NCBI GenBank assembly: GCA_025928415.1 | Contig: JAICJK010000162.1 | Span: 1 to 6,338 of the forward strand | Direction of reading: 5' to 3' | Source of the DNA: Solirubrobacteraceae bacterium | Lineage (GTDB): Bacteria > Actinomycetota > Thermoleophilia > Solirubrobacterales > Solirubrobacteraceae | DNA length: 6,338 nucleotides | Shown here: positions 1 to 6,294 of the stretch, piece after piece | How the letters are laid out: each line of letters begins with the position of its first letter | How positions within the stretch are numbered: position 1 is the first letter of the stretch | Translations under genes and position numbers: made by a program | Notes under the pieces: generated by a model | Told to the model about the DNA's origin: nothing | The model's database searches: none | What the model saw: only the letters and a program-made list of their open reading frames with translations

Positions 1-8
1 GCACATAG

Positions 9-128
9 CTGGACACATCCAGAGGGGTGGAGGGACTGGCCCGATGAAACCCCGGCAACCCCCCGAGCGACGCGCCGCATGCGGCGAACAGCGAGGGAAA
101 GGTGCCAATTCCTGACAGATGTGGCCGG
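9..128 (+). promoter_or_regulatory. SAM-I (S-box) riboswitch aptamer
   Basis: The conserved S-box core is plain: AGAGGGGTGGAGGGACTGG at 21-39, GATGAAACC at 43-51, GGCAACC at 54-60 and GGTGCCAATTCC at 101-112. Helix P1 closes the element by pairing 14-19 (CACATC) with 118-123 (GATGTG). After one A-G mismatch it can extend through 9-12 with 125-128. P3 is a very GC-rich hairpin, 73-78 with 81-86. SAM-I aptamers bind S-adenosylmethionine and normally switch off methionine and SAM biosynthesis or transport genes. Here the controlled gene is the threonine-synthase-family enzyme starting at 181, followed by a sulfur carrier. An in-frame ATG at 79 lies inside P3 and is not a translation start. Identity is firm. 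The exact ends are set by my P1 reading. Confidence 0.95.
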
Positions 129-150
129 AGCTTCCGCTGACAAGAGCAAC

Positions 151-179
151 GAACCTCCGCCACCAACCGGAGGTTCTTT
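151..179 (+). promoter_or_regulatory. Shine-Dalgarno sequestering hairpin (riboswitch expression platform)
   Basis: GAACCTCCG at 151-159 is the exact reverse complement of CGGAGGTTC at 168-176, with an 8-nt loop. The 3' arm contains the ribosome binding site GGAGG (169-173), which sits 7 nt before the ATG at 181, so folding would hide it. Only TTTC follows, which is too short a U-run for a convincing intrinsic terminator, so translational control is favoured. A possible antisequestor is CGGAG at 126-130, which can pair with CTCCG at 155-159. It overlaps the extended P1 strand (125-128), so SAM-stabilised P1 would release the 5' arm to form the hairpin. The switching scheme is inferred; the hairpin is seen directly. 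Confidence 0.75.
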
Positions 180-180
180 C

Positions 181-1440
181 ATGTCGGCAACGCAGTTGCA
201 GTGCAGGGAGTGCGGGACGGGGTACGAGCTCGAGGCCCGCTACGTGTGCGACCGCTGCTTCGGGCCGCTCGAGGTCGCCTACGACCACAGCCGCCTGGCC
301 GCGGACGTCCCGGGCCTCCGGCGGCGCATCCAGGGCGGCCCCCAGAACATCTGGCGCTACGCGGACTTCCTGCCGCTCCAGGGCGGGCAGCCGGGCCCGT
401 CCAACCGCCACGCCTCGCGCGCCGGCCTGCCGGCCGGGTGCACGCCGCTCATCAAGGCAGACCGGCTCGGCGAGCGCCTGGGCCTGCGCAACGTGTGGGT
501 CAAGAACGACGCCGCCAACCCCACGCACTCGTTCAAGGACCGCGTGGTGGCCGTGGCGTCCGCGCGCGCCCGCGAGCTCGGCTTCGACGTCCTGGCCTGC
601 GCCTCCACGGGCAACCTGGCCAACGCCGTCGCCGCGCAGGCCGCCGCGCTCGGCCTCGAGTCCTACGTGTTGATCCCGTCCGACCTCGAGGAGCAGAAGG
701 TGCTCGCCACCGGCGTCTACGGGACCAACGTGGTCGCCGTCGAGGGCAACTACGACGACGTCAACCGCCTGTGCACCGAGCTGTCGGGCGAGCGCGACGG
801 CTGGGCGTTCGTGAACGTCAACATGCGCCCCTACTACGCCGAGGGCTCCAAGACGCTGGCCTACGAGATCGCCGAGCAGCTCGGCTGGCGCACCCCGGAC
901 CGCATCGTCGGGCCGATCGCCTCGGGCTCGCTGTTCACGAAGGTCGCCAAGGGCTTCGCGGAGTGGCTGGAGCTCGGTCTCGCCGAGGGCTCCGCGCCGA
1001 CCATGAACGGCGCCCAGGCCACCGGCTGCTCGCCCGTGGCGCAGGCCTTCGAGGCCCGCCAGGACTTCTGCCGCCCGGTCAAGCCGGACACGATCGCCAA
1101 GTCGCTGGCCATCGGCAACCCGGCCGACGGCCCCTACGCCATCGACCTCGCGCGCCGCACGGGCGGCGGCATCGACGCCGTCACCGACGACGAGATCCGG
1201 GCGGGCATCCGCCTGCTGGCCGAGACCACCGGCGTCTTCACCGAGACCGCGGGCGGGGTCACCACCGCGACGCTGGCCAAGCTCGCCGCCCGCGGGGACA
1301 TCGACCCCGACGAGGAGGTCGTCGTGCTCATCACCGGCGAGGGCCTCAAGACGCTCGACGCCGTGCGCGACACGTTCGCGACGCACACCATCCCGGCGTC
1401 GCTGCAGGCCTTCGACGACGCGTTCGCCGCCGCGCGCTAG
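181..1440 (+). CDS. thrC: Threonine synthase family PLP enzyme; possibly sulfur-carrier-dependent homocysteine synthase
   Basis: This 419-residue fold-type II PLP enzyme resembles threonine synthase, which converts O-phosphohomoserine and water to threonine and phosphate in the cytoplasm. It starts with a zinc-ribbon-like C8-x2-C11 and C23-x2-C26. HSFKDR carries the PLP Schiff-base lysine K119. ASTGNLANA (141-149) fits the PLP phosphate loop, followed by GSLFTK (249-254), ETAGG (355-359) and GEGLKT (386-391). The ATG at 181 is chosen because GGAGG lies 7 nt upstream and the zinc ribbon begins at once; the longer in-frame ORF from 79 runs through the riboswitch. The context is odd for threonine synthesis: a SAM riboswitch controls it and a CysO-like sulfur carrier follows 13 nt later. 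That suggests the enzyme uses carrier thiocarboxylate and O-phosphohomoserine to make homocysteine. I recall, without being able to verify, that a threonine-synthase-like enzyme with a carrier partner (MetM/MetO) was reported in Streptomyces. The family is certain; the reaction is not. Confidence 0.9.
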   Translation: MSATQLQCRECGTGYELEARYVCDRCFGPLEVAYDHSRLAADVPGLRRRIQGGPQNIWRYADFLPLQGGQPGPSNRHASRAGLPAGCTPLIKADRLGERLGLRNVWVKNDAANPTHSFKDRVVAVASARARELGFDVLACASTGNLANAVAAQAAALGLESYVLIPSDLEEQKVLATGVYGTNVVAVEGNYDDVNRLCTELSGERDGWAFVNVNMRPYYAEGSKTLAYEIAEQLGWRTPDRIVGPIASGSLFTKVAKGFAEWLELGLAEGSAPTMNGAQATGCSPVAQAFEARQDFCRPVKPDTIAKSLAIGNPADGPYAIDLARRTGGGIDAVTDDEIRAGIRLLAETTGVFTETAGGVTTATLAKLAARGDIDPDEEVVVLITGEGLKTLDAVRDTFATHTIPASLQAFDDAFAAAR

Positions 1441-1453
1441 GTTCCACCGCACG

Positions 1454-1729
1454 ATGGCGATCAAGGTCAAGATCCCGAGCCAGCTCCGCGCCGCCGCCGG
1501 CGGCGCGGCCGAGGCGGAGGTGCAGGGGACGACGGTCGGCGAGGCGCTCGACGCGCTGTTCGAGCAGCACGGCGACCTGCGCGAGCGCCTCTCGGACGAG
1601 GGCGGCGGGCTGCGCCGCTTCGTCAACGTCTACGTCGGCGACGAGGACATCCGCTTCGGCGACGGCCTCGACACTCCGGTCAGCGACGGCGACGAGGTCC
1701 GCATCCTGCCCGCCGTCGCCGGGGGCTGA
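1454..1729 (+). CDS. MoaD/ThiS-type sulfur carrier protein, CysO-like
   Basis: This 91-residue beta-grasp protein has the ubiquitin-like hallmark of sulfur carriers, a terminal Gly90-Gly91 directly before the stop. In this family the C-terminal glycine is adenylated by a MoeB/MoeZ-type enzyme and converted to a thiocarboxylate that donates sulfur. The second half (RRFVNVYVGDEDIRFGDGL, then ILPAVAGG) closely matches my memory of Mycobacterium tuberculosis CysO, which works with CysM and the protease Mec in cysteine synthesis. Here the neighbour is instead a threonine-synthase-family enzyme, 13 nt upstream, so the acceptor may be O-phosphohomoserine. No clear Shine-Dalgarno precedes the ATG, so translation probably depends on coupling to the upstream gene. 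No Mec-type metalloprotease, CysM or activating enzyme is present in the window. A molybdopterin role is less likely because no moa genes are nearby. Confidence 0.92.
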   Translation: MAIKVKIPSQLRAAAGGAAEAEVQGTTVGEALDALFEQHGDLRERLSDEGGGLRRFVNVYVGDEDIRFGDGLDTPVSDGDEVRILPAVAGG

Positions 1730-1746
1730 GCGAAGGCGGCGCGCCG

Positions 1747-4095
1747 GTGCCCGACCGCCTGGGCGCCTACCGCGCCAAGCGCGACCCGGCCCGCACGCCC
1801 GAGCCCGGCGGCGACGCGACGCCGGCGGCCCGGACGGACGACGGCGACGGCGCGCGGTTCGTGGTCCAGGAGCACTCCGCCACGCGGCTGCACTGGGACC
1901 TGCGCCTGGAGCGCGACGGCGTCCTGGTCTCCTTCGCCGTCCCCAACGGGCTGCCGCTGGAGCCGGGTCGCAACCACCTCGCGGTCCACACGGAGGACCA
2001 TCCGCTCGAGTACCTCGAGTTCCACGGGGAGATCCCCAAGGGCAGCTACGGCGCGGGGACGATGGAGGTCTTCGACCGCGGCACCTACGACACGCTGAAG
2101 TGGACCGACCGCAAGATCGAGGTGCACCTGCACGGCGAGCGCGTCGACGCCCGCTACGCCCTCTTCCCCTTGGACAAGGGGGAGGACGCCAAGGACTGGA
2201 TGATCCACCGGATGGACCCGCCGGCCGACCCGGCCGCCGAGCCGATGCCGGAGCTGCTCGTCCCGATGCTCGCCCGCGCCGGCGGCCTGCCGCGCGAGGA
2301 CGGCGGGTGGGGCTTCGAGATCAAGTGGGACGGCGTGCGGGCGATCTGCCGCTCGGAGCCCGGCACGCTGCGCCTGCACTCGCGCAACGGCAACGACATC
2401 ACGCGCCGCTATCCCGAGCTGGCGCGCCTGAACCGCGCCCTGCACCACCACCGCGCGATCCTCGACGGCGAGATCGTCGCCTTCGGCGCCGACGGGAAGC
2501 CGAGCTTCGCCGCCCTCCAGCGGCGCATGCACCTGGGCGACGAGCGCCGCGCCCGCCGGCTGGCCGACGAGGCGCCGGTGAGCTACGTGATCTTCGACCT
2601 GCTGTGGCTCGACGGCCACCCGCTCGTCGAGGCGCCCTACGCCGAGCGGCGGGCCGCCCTCGCGGAGCTCGCGCTCGACGGCGCGCGCTGGCAGGTGCCC
2701 GACCACGTCGTCGGCCACGGGGCCGAGGTCCTCGCGGCCGCGCGCGAGCAGGGCTTGGAGGGCGTGATCGCCAAGCGGCTGGACTCCGTCTACGAGCCCG
2801 GCCGGCGGTCCGCCGCCTGGATCAAGGTGAAGCTGCTGCAGCGCGAGGAGCTCGTGGTCTGCGGCTGGCTGCCGGGGGAGGGGCGGCGCCGCGACCGCAT
2901 CGGAGCGCTGCTGCTCGGGGTGCACGAGCGCGAGCCGGTGCCCGGGCTGCGCTACGCCGGGCGCGTGGGCACCGGGTTCACGCAGGACGAGCTCGACCGG
3001 CTCGCCGGGCTGCTCGGCCCGCTGGAGCAGCCCGCCGCGCCGTTCGACCTCCCGGGCCCCAAGCCGCCGCGCGAGGCGGTCTGGGTGCGCCCCGAGCTCG
3101 TCTGCGACGTCGAGTTCGCCGAGTGGACGCCCGACGGGCAGCTCCGCCACCCGTCCTACAAGGGGCTGCACGAGACGGCGCTCGCCGTGCGCCCGGACCG
3201 GACGCGCAAGAACGGCGCGCTCGGCGAGATCGACGGGCGGGAGGTCAAGCTCTCCAACCTCGACAAGGTCCTCTATCCGGCCGCGGGGTTCACCAAGCGC
3301 GACGTGATCGACTACCACGTGGCGATCGCGCCGGTGCTGCTGCCGCACCTCACCGACCGGGCGCTGACGCTCAAGCGCTACCCGTCGGGGGTCGAGGGGG
3401 CGTTCTTCTACGAGAAGAACGCCCCGTCGCACCGGCCCGGGTGGGTGCGGACGGCGCGCGTGGGGGACATCGACTACGTCGTCGTCGACCAAGTCGCCAC
3501 GCTGGTGTGGCTGGCGAACCTCGCGGACCTCGAGCTGCACACGTCGCTCGGCCGCGTCGACGACCTGGAGCATCCGACGACGCTGGCCTTCGACCTCGAC
3601 CCGGGGCCGCCCGCCGGCCTGCTCGAGTGCTGCCGCGTCGCGCTGTGGCTGCACGGCATGTTCGAGGGCCTGGGCCTGGTGAGCTGCGCGAAGACCTCCG
3701 GGTCCAAGGGCATGCAGGTCTACCTGCCGCTCGACGGCGAGGCGACCTGGGCGCAGACCAAGGCGTTCTCCAAGGCGGTGGCCGAGCTGCTCGAGCAGGC
3801 CGAGCCCGGGCTCGTCGTGTCGCGGCAGACCAAGGCGATCCGCAAGGGCAAGGTCCTGGTCGACTGGAGCCAGAACGACGAGCACAAGACGACGGTCAAC
3901 GTCTACTCGCTGCGGGCGCGCGAGCAGCCGACGGTCTCGACGCCGCTGAGCTGGGACGAGGTCCGCGAGGCCCACGACGCCGGGGACGCCGGCGTGCTGC
4001 AGTGCACGGCCGAGCAGGTGCTGGCCCGCGTCGAGCGCCTCGGCGACCTGTTCGCGCCGGTGCTGTCGGTCCGCCAGTCCCTCCCCGCGCTGTAG
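1747..4095 (+). CDS. ligD: Multifunctional NHEJ DNA ligase LigD (phosphoesterase-ligase-polymerase)
   Basis: This 782-residue enzyme repairs double-strand breaks with Ku. Residues about 1-155 form the 3'-phosphoesterase domain: H43, H49, D51, R53, H85 and Y89 line up, shifted by one, with the Pseudomonas LigD catalytic set as I remember it. Residues about 170-480 are the ATP-dependent ligase: EIKWDGVR with nucleotidyl lysine K193, DGEIVAF (240-246), YVIFDLLWLDG (280-290), EGVIAKR (338-344) and WIKVK (358-362). Residues about 498-782 are the archaeo-eukaryotic primase-type polymerase, with metal-binding D616 and D618 in FDLDPG, SGSKGMQVYL (651-660) and D706 in VDWSQN. No key residue is missing. 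The GTG at 1747 is chosen because the protein then opens with LGAYRAKRDPARTPEP, typical of LigD starts; GAAGG about 10 nt upstream is a weak ribosome site. The domain order is the Pseudomonas type, not the mycobacterial Pol-PE-Lig. No ku gene is in the window. The gene follows the sulfur carrier by 17 nt. Confidence 0.96.
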   Translation: MPDRLGAYRAKRDPARTPEPGGDATPAARTDDGDGARFVVQEHSATRLHWDLRLERDGVLVSFAVPNGLPLEPGRNHLAVHTEDHPLEYLEFHGEIPKGSYGAGTMEVFDRGTYDTLKWTDRKIEVHLHGERVDARYALFPLDKGEDAKDWMIHRMDPPADPAAEPMPELLVPMLARAGGLPREDGGWGFEIKWDGVRAICRSEPGTLRLHSRNGNDITRRYPELARLNRALHHHRAILDGEIVAFGADGKPSFAALQRRMHLGDERRARRLADEAPVSYVIFDLLWLDGHPLVEAPYAERRAALAELALDGARWQVPDHVVGHGAEVLAAAREQGLEGVIAKRLDSVYEPGRRSAAWIKVKLLQREELVVCGWLPGEGRRRDRIGALLLGVHEREPVPGLRYAGRVGTGFTQDELDRLAGLLGPLEQPAAPFDLPGPKPPREAVWVRPELVCDVEFAEWTPDGQLRHPSYKGLHETALAVRPDRTRKNGALGEIDGREVKLSNLDKVLYPAAGFTKRDVIDYHVAIAPVLLPHLTDRALTLKRYPSGVEGAFFYEKNAPSHRPGWVRTARVGDIDYVVVDQVATLVWLANLADLELHTSLGRVDDLEHPTTLAFDLDPGPPAGLLECCRVALWLHGMFEGLGLVSCAKTSGSKGMQVYLPLDGEATWAQTKAFSKAVAELLEQAEPGLVVSRQTKAIRKGKVLVDWSQNDEHKTTVNVYSLRAREQPTVSTPLSWDEVREAHDAGDAGVLQCTAEQVLARVERLGDLFAPVLSVRQSLPAL

Positions 4096-4119
4096 CCGTC
4101 ACCGGCCGCGCTGCCGCCG

Positions 4120-4440
4120 TCACGGCCCCGCGCACAGGGCCTGCAGGACGCCGAGCGCCTGCTCGGGGTCCGCGCGCATCAGGGCGAAGGCGCGCGTCGC
4201 CTCGTCGACGTCCTGGAGCGACACCTCGTGGCGCTCGACGCAGAAGCGGGCGATCCACCGCACCGCGGCGCGCTCGTAGCGCTCGGGCTCGCGGCCGCGC
4301 AGCAGCACGCACACCTCCAGCGCGTCGTCGAGGCGCACGGAGGGCAGCTCGGCGGCGGCGGTCCGGATCAGCGTGAGGTTGCCGGTGGCCAGGGCGCGGC
4401 GGAAGCGGGCGTAGGCGGAACCGGCGGAGGACACGAACAC
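4120..4440 (-). CDS. Small conserved-looking protein of unknown function, possibly SOS-regulated
   Basis: This 106-residue soluble protein is rich in Ala, Arg and Leu and probably all-helical, with no signal peptide, membrane segment or metal motif. Its N-terminal part (YARFRRALATGNLTLIR, 10-26) and middle (ERYERAAVRWIARFC, 53-67) look like an actinobacterial hypothetical-protein family I seem to remember, without a known function. The start is uncertain: GTG at 4440 or GTG at 4434, neither with a Shine-Dalgarno, so the mRNA may be leaderless. The next residues look conserved, so the start cannot lie much further in. The gene converges on ligD, with 24 nt between the two stop codons. A perfect LexA-type operator (4434-4447) overlaps codons 1-3, suggesting DNA-damage control and perhaps a repair-related role. 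That role is inference from context only. Confidence 0.75.
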   Translation of the reverse strand: MFVSSAGSAYARFRRALATGNLTLIRTAAAELPSVRLDDALEVCVLLRGREPERYERAAVRWIARFCVERHEVSLQDVDEATRAFALMRADPEQALGVLQALCAGP

Positions 4441-4447
4441 ATGTTCG
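4434..4447. promoter_or_regulatory. LexA (SOS) box
   Basis: CGAACACATGTTCG matches the Gram-positive/actinobacterial LexA operator CGAAC-N4-GTTCG at every fixed position, with perfectly symmetrical half-sites. It overlaps the start of the minus-strand small gene (GTG at 4440 or 4434). It lies 75 nt upstream of the plus-strand copper protein start, too far from that gene's likely -10 to be its main operator. A TTGACG that could serve as a minus-strand -35 reads 4459-4454, but I see no clean -10 at proper spacing. LexA binding here would repress the small gene until DNA damage. Confidence 0.7.
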
Positions 4448-4509
4448 CAGCGACGTCAACCCCGGTCGAGATGTCGCAGATCGCACTGGCGTTCCGTTGA
4501 CCGATGGTC

Positions 4510-4515
4510 GATACT
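4510..4515 (+). promoter_or_regulatory. Probable -10 element of a leaderless promoter
   Basis: GATACT ends 7 nt before the ATG at 4523, the spacing expected when transcription starts at the A of the start codon. No Shine-Dalgarno precedes that ATG, which agrees with a leaderless mRNA, common in actinomycetes. No good -35 is seen 17 nt upstream; a TTGACC at 4497-4502 is too close. The small inverted repeat GACC-GAT-GGTC (4499-4509) just upstream could be an operator, but it is short. Confidence 0.4.
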
Positions 4516-4522
4516 GCGCGCC

Positions 4523-6028
4523 ATGGGTCCCCGCTCCTGGCGCCTCGTCGCGCTCATCTCCGTCTGTGCGCTCGTCCTTCCCGCCGCCGCGCAGGCGGCC
4601 GCCAAGCACCGGACGTCGCGCAGCCAGCACAAGGCGCCGCGCATCTACACGCCGCGCCCGCAGGCCGGCGTGCAGCACCTGCACTACAAGTTCGGCCCGA
4701 TCCACATCACGCCGGGCCAGAACACGATCAACATCGAGCCGAACAAGCTCAGGCCCAGCGTGCCGGGCTACATCACGAAGTTCGTGCCCAACCTGAAGCG
4801 GACCGACGGCAGCGTCCCGCGCGTGGACGTCATCCACCTGCACCACGGCGTCTGGCTGGTCAACGGCTACCCGACGTGGGCCGCGGGCGAGGAGAAGACC
4901 CGGGTCTACGCGCCCAAGGGCTTCGGCTGGTCCTACAAGCCCAGCGACCAGTGGCTCATGAACTACATGATCCACAACCTCACGCCGAACCCCGACACGG
5001 TCTACATCACCTACGACATCGACTTCATCCCGGCGACGGCGCCGCAGGCCAAGACGATGACGCCGATCCACACGCAGTGGATGGACGTCGAGGGCATCAA
5101 GGCCTACCCGGTCTTCGACGCGCTGCGCGCCTACGGCAACAAGCGCGGCCTCTACACCTTCCCCGACATGGCGCCCACCGACCCGTACAAGGGCGGCCGG
5201 AAGCGCAACGAGTGGACCGTCCCGCACGACCTGACCATGGTCGGGACGGCCGGGCACCTGCATCCGGGCGGCAAGGAGACGTTCCTCACCGTCAGCCGCG
5301 GCGGCAAGACGGTCCGGCTGTTCACGTCCAAGGCCCACTACTACGAGCCCGCGGGCGCGGTGTCGTGGGACGTGTCGATGACCGCCACGCCGCCGAACTG
5401 GCGGGTGGCCCTGAAGAAGGGCGACGTGGTGGCGGTGCACGGCACCTACGACGTGTCGAAGGCCTCGTGGTACGAGTCGATGGCGATCATGCCGGCGATG
5501 GTCACCGACGGGCCCGACGGCGGCGTGGACCCGTTCACGCACGACACCGACGTCCCGGGCCTGCTGACGCACGGCCACCTGCCGGAGAACGACCACCACG
5601 GCGGCGGCGCCCTCGGCCTGCCCAACCCGGCCAAGGTGCTCGACGGGCCGGTCGCCCGCCGTCAGCTCACGATCGAGGGCTTCGTGACCTCGCAGGGCGA
5701 CCTGTCCGGCGACACGGGGCTGAGCAAGCCGCCGGTGATCAAGCAGGGCCAGAGCATCTCGTTCCTCAACGTGGACGCCAAGGACGACATCTACCACACG
5801 ATCACGGCGTGCAAGCAGCCCTGCAACAAGGAGGCGGGGATCGCCTACCCGCTCGCCGACGGGCCGGTGGACTTCGACTCCGGGGAGCTCGGCAACGGGC
5901 CTCCCAACTTCACGGCGGCCGCCAACCGCACGACGTGGTCCACGCCGGTCAACCTCAAGCCGGGCACGTACACCTACTTCTGCCGGATCCACCCGTTCAT
6001 GCGCGGCTCGTTCCGGGTCGTGAAGTAG
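4523..6028 (+). CDS. Secreted copper protein: PHM/DBM-like copper monooxygenase region plus C-terminal cupredoxin
   Basis: This 501-residue exported protein has a signal peptide at about 1-26 (basic start, LVALISVCALVLP core, AQA cleavage site). Residues about 50-330 carry a ligand pattern like the two-copper monooxygenases PHM and DBM. HLHH (H107, H108) and MIHN (H151) would form the first copper site. GHLHPGG (H245, H247) with M320 or M323 in YESMAIMPAMV would form the second. The C-terminal domain (about 380-501) is a cupredoxin with type 1 copper ligands H425 in YHTIT, then C487, H490 and M493 in the amicyanin-like CRIHPFM. C430 and C434 may form a disulfide. A His-rich linker (350-360) joins the two parts. 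Substrate and physiological role are unknown. It could be a copper oxidase/monooxygenase with its own electron-transfer domain, or a copper-storage or sensing protein. The cupredoxin assignment is firm; the monooxygenase-like part is inferred from ligand order only. The ATG at 4523 directly precedes the signal peptide. Confidence 0.85.
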   Translation: MGPRSWRLVALISVCALVLPAAAQAAAKHRTSRSQHKAPRIYTPRPQAGVQHLHYKFGPIHITPGQNTINIEPNKLRPSVPGYITKFVPNLKRTDGSVPRVDVIHLHHGVWLVNGYPTWAAGEEKTRVYAPKGFGWSYKPSDQWLMNYMIHNLTPNPDTVYITYDIDFIPATAPQAKTMTPIHTQWMDVEGIKAYPVFDALRAYGNKRGLYTFPDMAPTDPYKGGRKRNEWTVPHDLTMVGTAGHLHPGGKETFLTVSRGGKTVRLFTSKAHYYEPAGAVSWDVSMTATPPNWRVALKKGDVVAVHGTYDVSKASWYESMAIMPAMVTDGPDGGVDPFTHDTDVPGLLTHGHLPENDHHGGGALGLPNPAKVLDGPVARRQLTIEGFVTSQGDLSGDTGLSKPPVIKQGQSISFLNVDAKDDIYHTITACKQPCNKEAGIAYPLADGPVDFDSGELGNGPPNFTAAANRTTWSTPVNLKPGTYTYFCRIHPFMRGSFRVVK

Positions 6029-6042
6029 GAGCTGCCCGCCGC

Positions 6043-6294
6043 GTGCGGGAGGTCGCGATCCGCGACGACGTCATCCGCCTCGGCCAGCTGCTGAAGCTGG
6101 CCGGGGTGGCCGACTCGGGGGCCGAGGCCAAGGAGCTGCTGGCCACCGGCGCCGTCCGCGTCAACGGCGAGGTCGACGTGCGCCGCGGGCGCCAGGTGCA
6201 CCCGGGGGACGTCGTCGCCCACGCCGGCGCGGGCCCGGGCGAGCCGGGCGGCAGCTTCGTCGTCGTCAGCGTGCCGAGCGGCGCACGGCCGTAG
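6043..6294 (+). CDS. S4-domain RNA-binding protein, YbcJ/YaaA-like
   Basis: This 83-residue protein is almost entirely an S4 RNA-binding domain (about 12-60): IRLGQLLKLAGVADSGAEAK, then LLATGAVRVNGEVDVRRG and the strand HPGDVV. It resembles E. coli YbcJ (LCDLLKLEGW, SGAQAK, GQVKVDG), a small S4 protein thought to bind structured RNA, possibly ribosomal. The GTG at 6043 is chosen because it is the in-frame start just before the S4 fold, with GGAG at 6028-6031 overlapping the upstream stop codon. It lies 14 nt after the copper protein gene and is probably co-transcribed, although no functional link is evident. The C-terminal tail (61-83) is Gly-rich, then a short hydrophobic strand. Confidence 0.85.
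   Translation: MREVAIRDDVIRLGQLLKLAGVADSGAEAKELLATGAVRVNGEVDVRRGRQVHPGDVVAHAGAGPGEPGGSFVVVSVPSGARP

Noticed and set aside
79..180. N-terminal extension of the threonine-synthase-like protein starting at ATG 79
   Set aside because: This stretch is the riboswitch aptamer and sequestering hairpin. The ATG at 181 has a proper ribosome site and begins just before the zinc ribbon.
151..180. Reading the hairpin before the start codon as an intrinsic terminator
   Set aside because: Only TTTC follows the stem and the 3' arm is the Shine-Dalgarno itself, so sequestration explains it better, though attenuation is not fully excluded.
1630..3975. Long minus-strand open frame opposite ligD
   Set aside because: It is a low-complexity Val/Arg/Asp/His-rich translation antisense to an intact LigD. 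No motif or start signal supports it.
4095..4133. Imperfect direct repeat GCCGTCAC..GGCC (4095 and 4116) between the convergent stop codons
   Set aside because: Two GC-rich copies only, with a mismatch and small gap; likely chance or minor slippage. No bidirectional terminator with a T-run is visible there.
201..4376. Very long plus-strand open frame across thrC, the carrier gene and ligD
   Set aside because: It is an out-of-frame reading of high-GC genes: Arg/Pro/Ala-rich with no domain, and it overlaps well-identified proteins. Stop codons are simply rare at this composition.
3896..5992. Long minus-strand open frame spanning the copper gene, the divergent region and the small gene
   Set aside because: It crosses two supported genes and a promoter region, and its translation is compositionally biased and without domains.
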